DNA of 64,000 bases, taken from the NCBI GenBank assembly GCA_040510195.1, contig JBEVJK010000085.1:1-64000 (forward strand), read 5' to 3'. Positions 59,540-64,000 of this stretch are shown here, in pieces. The stretch's first letter is position 1; each line of letters starts with the position of its first letter. Below the pieces are notes generated by a model. The model saw only the letters and a program-made list of their open reading frames with translations, did no database searches and had not been told where the DNA came from. This DNA comes from JBEVJK01 sp040510195 (GTDB taxonomy: Bacteria; Pseudomonadota; Alphaproteobacteria; Rhizobiales; Rhizobiaceae). Both the position numbers and the translations under genes were made by a program.

Positions 59540-62320
59540 ATGCTTGACAAGACCTACGACGCCAAAGCCGTCGAGCCGAAGATCGCTCGGCTCTGGGAGG
59601 AATCGGACGCCTTCGCTGCAGGCGCGGGCGCCGCGGAAGGCGCCGAGGCCTTCGCCATCGTCATTCCGCCGCCCAATGTCACCGGCTCCCTGCATATGGG
59701 CCATGCGCTCAACAACACGCTGCAGGACATCCTGGTGCGCTTCGAGCGGATGCGGGGAAAAAACGTGCTGTGGCAGCCCGGGATGGATCATGCCGGCATT
59801 GCCACACAAATGGTGGTCGAGCGCCAGCTCATGGAGCAGCAGGTCCATAGGAGGGATCTCGAGCGGCAGGAGTTCGTCGACCGCGTCTGGGACTGGAAGG
59901 CCCAGTCTGGAGGCATCATCGTCAACCAGCTGAAGCGACTCGGCGCCTCCTGCGACTGGTCGCGCGAGCGGTTCACGATGGACGAAGGGCTCTCCACCGC
60001 GGTGGTCGAGGTGTTCGTCACCCTCTTCAAGGAAGGGCTCCTCTATAAGGACAAGCGCCTGGTCAACTGGGATCCGAAGCTGCTGACGGCGATCTCGGAC
60101 CTCGAGGTTGAACAGCAGGAGGTCAACGGCCAGCTCTGGCACTTCCGCTATCCCCTGGCGGGCGTCCGCTTCGATCCGCAGGACGACAAGACCTTCGTCA
60201 CCGTCGCGACGACGCGGCCGGAAACGATGCTGGGCGACACCGCCGTGGCCGTCCATCCGGACGACGCCCGCTACCGGAAGATGGTCGGCAAGCAGGTCGT
60301 GCTCCCGATCGTCGGTCGGCTCATCCCGATCGTGGCCGACGAATATTCCGACCCGGAGAAGGGGACCGGGGCGGTCAAGATCACCCCGGCTCACGATTTC
60401 AACGATTTCGAGGTCGGCCGGCGCCACAAACTGCGCGCCATCAGCGTCATGACGCCCGAGGCGAAGCTGACGTTGACCGAGAATGACGACTTCCTGGAAG
60501 GGCTCGACGTGACCCCTGAGGTCCGGTCCCGCCTAGCGGGGCTAGAAGGTCTGGACAGGTTCGAGGCGCGCCGCCGCGTCGTCGAATTGATGGAGGAGGG
60601 CGGCTACCTGGCCGCCGTCGAGCCGCACAAGCACATGGTGCCGCATGGAGACCGCGGCGGCGTGCCGATCGAGCCGTTCCTGACCGACCAATGGTACGTG
60701 AACGCGGCCGAGCTCGCCCGCCCGGCGATCGCCGCGGTTCGCGAAGGCCGAACCAAGTTCGTCCCCAAGGCGTGGGAGAAGACCTATTTCGACTGGATGG
60801 AGAACATCCAGCCGTGGTGCGTCTCGCGGCAGCTCTGGTGGGGACATCAAATCCCGGCCTGGTACGGGCCAGACGGCCACGTCTTCGTGGAAAAGACGGA
60901 AGAGGATGCGCTGCACGCCGCCATCCAGCACTACATCGCGCATGAAGGTCCGATGAAGGCGCTGGTGGAGGACCTCCTGGAGAACTTCCGGCCGGGCGAG
61001 ATCCTGACGCGCGACGAGGACGTGCTCGACACCTGGTTCTCATCGGCGCTCTGGCCGTTCTCGACGCTGGGCTGGCCCGACCGCACGCCCGAGCTCCAGA
61101 CTTACTATCCGACCAGCGTCCTGGTGACGGGCTTCGATATCATTTTCTTCTGGGTTGCCAGGATGATGATGATGGGTCTTCATTTCATGGACGAGGAACC
61201 GTTCCACACGGTTTACGTGCATGCTCTGGTTCGCGACAAGAACGGCGCGAAGATGTCGAAGTCCAAGGGAAACGTCATCGATCCGCTGGAGCTGATCGAG
61301 GAATACGGCGCCGACGCCCTGCGCTTCACACTCGCCATCCTGGCGGCCCAGGGCCGCGACGTGAAGCTCGACCCAGCCCGTGTCGCAGGCTATCGCAATT
61401 TCGGGACCAAGCTCTGGAACGCCACGCGCTTTGCCCAGATGAACGGGGTGGCGCGCAATGACGCCTTCTGGCTGCGGGATGCCAAGCTCACCATCAACCG
61501 CTGGATTCTCACCGAGCTGACGCGGGCGACGCGCGAGGTCACCGAAGCGATTGCCGCATTCCGGTTCAACGATGCCGCCGGGGCTGCCTATCGCTTCGTC
61601 TGGAACCTCTTCTGCGACTGGTACCTGGAGCTGCTCAAGCCGGTCTTCATGGACGAAGACGCTGCCGCGAAGGCGGAGAGCCAGGCCGTGGCGGCCTTCG
61701 TGCTCGACGAGATCTACAAGCTGCTGCATCCCTTCATGCCGTTCATGACCGAGGAACTTTGGGCGCGTACGGCCGGCGAGGGGGGAGAGCGTTCGACGCT
61801 GCTTTGCCATGCGGCCTGGCCGTCGCCCGAATTCGAGGATGCGGCGGCGGCGAGCGAGATCAACTGGCTGATCGAGCTGGTGTCCGGCATTCGCTCGGTG
61901 CGTTCGGAAATGAACGTGCCGCCGGCAGCGATCGCGCCGTTGGTCGTCGTGGGGGCCAACCGGACCACGAGCGACAGGCTGGTCCGCCATCATGCGGCGA
62001 TCGCCAGGCTTGCTCGGGTCGGCGAAGTCTCGCATGCGGTCGAGCCGCCCAAATCGTCGGCCCAGATCGTCGTGGACGAGGCGACCGTCTGCCTGCCGTT
62101 GGGCGAGCTGATCGACCTCGACGCCGAGCGGCAGCGCCTTTCGAAAGAGGTTGCCCGGGTGACCGAGGAGGTGGCGCGCGTCATGGCCAAGCTCTCCAAC
62201 GAGCGTTTCGTCGCCAACGCGAAGGAGGACGTGGTCGCGGCGGAGCGCCAGAAGCTCGCAGAGTACCAGGAGGCGCAGGAGCGGCTGCAGGCCGCGCTGG
62301 CCCGGGTTCGAGACAGCTGA
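59540..62320 (+). CDS. valS: valyl-tRNA synthetase
   Basis: A 926-residue class I aminoacyl-tRNA synthetase that charges tRNA-Val. The HIGH-type motif is PPPNVTGSLHMGHA (about 43-56), the KMSKS loop is at about 571-575 (GAKMSKSKGNVIDP), the editing domain has TTRPETMLGDTAVAVHP, and the C terminus is the valine-specific coiled coil (DAERQRLSKEVARVTEEVAR). I chose the ATG at 59540, where relatives begin (MLDKTYDAKAVEPKIARLWE); an ATG at 59453 with a better ribosome site (GGGAAAGGCGAGG) would add 29 residues. The 192 bases before it hold no other gene. A terminator follows at 62459. Confidence 0.95.
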   Translation: MLDKTYDAKAVEPKIARLWEESDAFAAGAGAAEGAEAFAIVIPPPNVTGSLHMGHALNNTLQDILVRFERMRGKNVLWQPGMDHAGIATQMVVERQLMEQQVHRRDLERQEFVDRVWDWKAQSGGIIVNQLKRLGASCDWSRERFTMDEGLSTAVVEVFVTLFKEGLLYKDKRLVNWDPKLLTAISDLEVEQQEVNGQLWHFRYPLAGVRFDPQDDKTFVTVATTRPETMLGDTAVAVHPDDARYRKMVGKQVVLPIVGRLIPIVADEYSDPEKGTGAVKITPAHDFNDFEVGRRHKLRAISVMTPEAKLTLTENDDFLEGLDVTPEVRSRLAGLEGLDRFEARRRVVELMEEGGYLAAVEPHKHMVPHGDRGGVPIEPFLTDQWYVNAAELARPAIAAVREGRTKFVPKAWEKTYFDWMENIQPWCVSRQLWWGHQIPAWYGPDGHVFVEKTEEDALHAAIQHYIAHEGPMKALVEDLLENFRPGEILTRDEDVLDTWFSSALWPFSTLGWPDRTPELQTYYPTSVLVTGFDIIFFWVARMMMMGLHFMDEEPFHTVYVHALVRDKNGAKMSKSKGNVIDPLELIEEYGADALRFTLAILAAQGRDVKLDPARVAGYRNFGTKLWNATRFAQMNGVARNDAFWLRDAKLTINRWILTELTRATREVTEAIAAFRFNDAAGAAYRFVWNLFCDWYLELLKPVFMDEDAAAKAESQAVAAFVLDEIYKLLHPFMPFMTEELWARTAGEGGERSTLLCHAAWPSPEFEDAAAASEINWLIELVSGIRSVRSEMNVPPAAIAPLVVVGANRTTSDRLVRHHAAIARLARVGEVSHAVEPPKSSAQIVVDEATVCLPLGELIDLDAERQRLSKEVARVTEEVARVMAKLSNERFVANAKEDVVAAERQKLAEYQEAQERLQAALARVRDS

Positions 62321-62676
62321 CCGACCCCAATCGGAGCGAGGAATCGCTTCAACCGCCGCGGGCAGCCGAGACCTCGGTCGGCCCGTGGCGCCGCCTTCCC
62401 TTGCGCCATCTAGACGTGCCGCGGATTTTATGCCGCAATGTTGCCGTAATGTAACAACCGGGCCGTTTGGGCTCCAAATGCCCGTTTTTCAAGGGAGTAA
62501 CGGCTGCTCGAGCAGCCCCTGGCGCCATTGGATGCGGATTTCCGCCCGCTCTTGGACCCCATTTGGATCGGCGCATAGCCCGACTTGGGCACTCGTAAAC
62601 CACTTGGAAGTAAAATGCCGGTTGCACGTCTGGAGCGAATTCGCTCTAGCTGGCGAGGAGTACCGGGGAGGGTTTG
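62321..62676 (+). other. intergenic region after valS
   Basis: A gap of 356 bases. It contains the hairpin terminator at 62459-62489 and, further on, the untranslated leader of the outer-membrane protein gene with a GGGGAGGG ribosome site at its end. No gene is supported in it. Confidence 0.45.
62459..62489 (+). terminator. rho-independent terminator after valS
   Basis: CGGG and CGTTTGG on the left pair with CCAAATG and CCCG on the right (one bulged C, 3-base loop GCT), followed directly by TTTTT (62485-62489). It lies 139 bases after the valS stop. Confidence 0.7.
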
Positions 62677-63906
62677 ATGATCGGTTCGCGTTTGAAGTCG
62701 CTGCTAGCCGCCGGGTGCGCGGTCGGGGCGCTGACGGGGACGGCCGCGGCGGGCGGCTTCGATCGCGGCGGCGTCAACATCGACCTGCTCTGGGACGAGA
62801 GCCCTTACGCGGCCGAGGCCGGCCTGATCTTCGTCAACCCGCAGCGCACGCTGAACAACGTGCAACGGCTGGATCGCCCGCCGTTCCCTGTCGCCTTGTT
62901 CTCGCCGTCGGTCGATGTGGACGACGACTACACCGTGCCTCGCGTCGGCTTCAAAGCCAATGTCTTCGAGCCGGTCGACTGCCTCGCGACCTACACCCAG
63001 CCCTATGGCGCGGATGCGCAATATGGAACCAACAACGCTTACTCGCCGACCTCGGTGGAATTCAAGGTCGACACAAACGACTACGGTCTGACCTGCTCCT
63101 ACAAGTGGGGCTTGGGCAAGGGGTTCGCCCGGATCGTCGGTGGCGTCTCCTATCTCGACGTCGACGCCTTCCAATCGCGCCAGACGCTGCTCGCCCTCGG
63201 CAATCAGGGGCTCGGGACTTTCCAGCTCTCCGACGACGCCTGGAGCTGGCGGCTTGGCGGCTCCTACGAGATTCCCGAGATCGCCTTGAGAGCGAGCCTG
63301 GTGTACAGCGCCAAGTATAATCTCGACGGGCTGGCTGGCACCGCAGACACGACCGGCTTTGCCGGCGGACGCCTGGGTCCTGCCGGCACCCGGTTCCTCG
63401 GCGTCTTCGACGTCACCGCTGCGACCGAAATCCCGCAGGCGCTCGATTTCAAGGTCCAGACGGGCATCGCCCCGGGCTGGCTGGCCTTCGGGTCGGTGCG
63501 CTGGCAAGAGTGGAGCAAGCTCGGGGTCATTCCGATCAGGGGCGTGCGCAGCCCGTTGACCGGCCTTCCATCGAACACCAGCTTCGACCCGCTCTACCGC
63601 GACGGCTGGACGGTGTCGGGCGGCATCGGCCACGCCTTCACCGACAAGTTCTCCGGCGCGGTGTCGCTGACATGGGATCGCGGCACCTCGACGGTTTCCG
63701 GCTACCAGACCGACCTTTGGAACTTCGCGGCCGGCGCCGCCTACAAGGCGACTGAGAACATCGAGGTCAGACTGGGTGGCTCGCTCGGCCTGTGGGAGAG
63801 CGGTACCTCGGTCTTCGGGGGCGGCGATTTGGCGAGCGCCGTGACCTACACCTTCGACGACGACCTCGTGGCGGCCATCTCGGGTTCGATCAAGGTCAGA
63901 TGGTAG
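62677..63906 (+). CDS. outer-membrane protein of the OmpP1/FadL (toluene-transport) family
   Basis: A 409-residue outer-membrane beta-barrel protein. The signal peptide is SLLAAGCAVGALTGTAAAGG; the N-terminal part holds the plug-like DRGGVNIDLLWDESPYAAEA and FVNPQRTLNNVQ, as in FadL-type channels for long-chain fatty acids or hydrophobic compounds. Later strands alternate polar and nonpolar residues (TAATEIPQALDFKVQTGIAP) and the protein ends in a strand with terminal aromatic (SGSIKVRW), the usual sorting signal for the outer membrane. ATG 62677 is used after GGGGAGGG. The ligand is not predictable. Confidence 0.8.
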   Translation: MIGSRLKSLLAAGCAVGALTGTAAAGGFDRGGVNIDLLWDESPYAAEAGLIFVNPQRTLNNVQRLDRPPFPVALFSPSVDVDDDYTVPRVGFKANVFEPVDCLATYTQPYGADAQYGTNNAYSPTSVEFKVDTNDYGLTCSYKWGLGKGFARIVGGVSYLDVDAFQSRQTLLALGNQGLGTFQLSDDAWSWRLGGSYEIPEIALRASLVYSAKYNLDGLAGTADTTGFAGGRLGPAGTRFLGVFDVTAATEIPQALDFKVQTGIAPGWLAFGSVRWQEWSKLGVIPIRGVRSPLTGLPSNTSFDPLYRDGWTVSGGIGHAFTDKFSGAVSLTWDRGTSTVSGYQTDLWNFAAGAAYKATENIEVRLGGSLGLWESGTSVFGGGDLASAVTYTFDDDLVAAISGSIKVRW

Positions 63907-63930
63907 CGAGCTCGCGGTCGTGACCCTGCA

Positions 63931-63957
63931 AGGCCCGGCCGAGTGCCGGGCCTTTTT
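63931..63957 (+). terminator. rho-independent terminator after the OmpP1 gene
   Basis: AGGCCCGGC (63931-63939) and GCCGGGCCT (63945-63953) are perfect 9-base complements around a 5-base loop, with a run of five T (63953-63957). It lies 25 bases after the stop codon. Confidence 0.9.
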
Positions 63958-64000
63958 CCATCTCTGCCTCCCGCTCGATCTTGTGACGATTCCGCAACAC

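Noticed and set aside
1..64000. CRISPR arrays, insertion sequences, prophage genes, toxin-antitoxin pairs
   Set aside because: No regularly spaced repeats, transposase or integrase motifs, or typical toxin-antitoxin gene pairs were found on either strand.

Overview
The window looks like chromosome of a high-GC alphaproteobacterium, most likely of the order Hyphomicrobiales (Rhizobiales). The best evidence is the right-hand block, where an isoaspartyl-methyltransferase-like gene, tolC, popZ (DUF2497) and valS follow one another, an order I associate with that group. Rhizobial-type cyclase-TolB-TPR proteins, an HWE sensor kinase and an IolE-like enzyme agree with this. I see no insertion sequence, integrase, phage gene, CRISPR array or rRNA. 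The taxonomic call is inference.

Left part (1-16.4 kb): the end of a CpdB-type periplasmic nucleotidase, cyclopropane fatty acid synthase, DNA photolyase, a small membrane-anchored protein, an IolE-like dehydratase facing a sugar-nucleotide-type oxidoreductase, tRNA-Met, a small HdeA-like secreted protein, a ToxR-like regulator with a TolB-TPR tail, a nucleotide cyclase with the same tail, a zinc alcohol dehydrogenase, a scar holding remnants of two sugar-kinase genes (DhaL and DUF1537), an acyltransferase, an amino acid permease and an ArsB/SLC13-type transporter.

Middle (16.4-28.7 kb): a four-gene minus-strand operon led by a Tat-exported copper-enzyme candidate that resembles thiocyanate dehydrogenase, followed by a MacB/FtsX-like permease, its ATPase and a membrane-anchored partner. 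Next come a Tim14-like J-domain protein with a broken HPD motif, a small hypothetical protein, a type I secretion ABC exporter with its HlyD partner but no visible cargo gene, and an HWE histidine kinase.

Signalling block (29.1-46.1 kb): going down the minus strand there are four tandem Tat-exported substrate-binding-protein paralogues sharing five cysteines and having no transporter, a Sco1-type copper/thiol protein, a HAMP-GAF histidine kinase, a receiver protein, a receiver-cyclase, a cyclase-FHA protein and a cyclase-TolB-TPR protein. Two of the binding-protein genes carry the same duplicated leader of about 180 bp. Beyond it lie a Gly/Ser/Lys-rich secreted protein and a frameshifted multi-GAF hybrid histidine kinase.

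Right part (46.3-64 kb): a small aspartic protease, an amidase joined to a complete polyamine-type ABC transporter operon, a divergent amidohydrolase, a sparse region next to tRNA-Asn, a small membrane protein, tRNA-Cys, and the housekeeping block ending in an outer-membrane protein gene and a clear terminator.

The strongest candidates for something new are the thiocyanate-dehydrogenase-like operon and the binding-protein/Sco1/two-component/cyclase locus.
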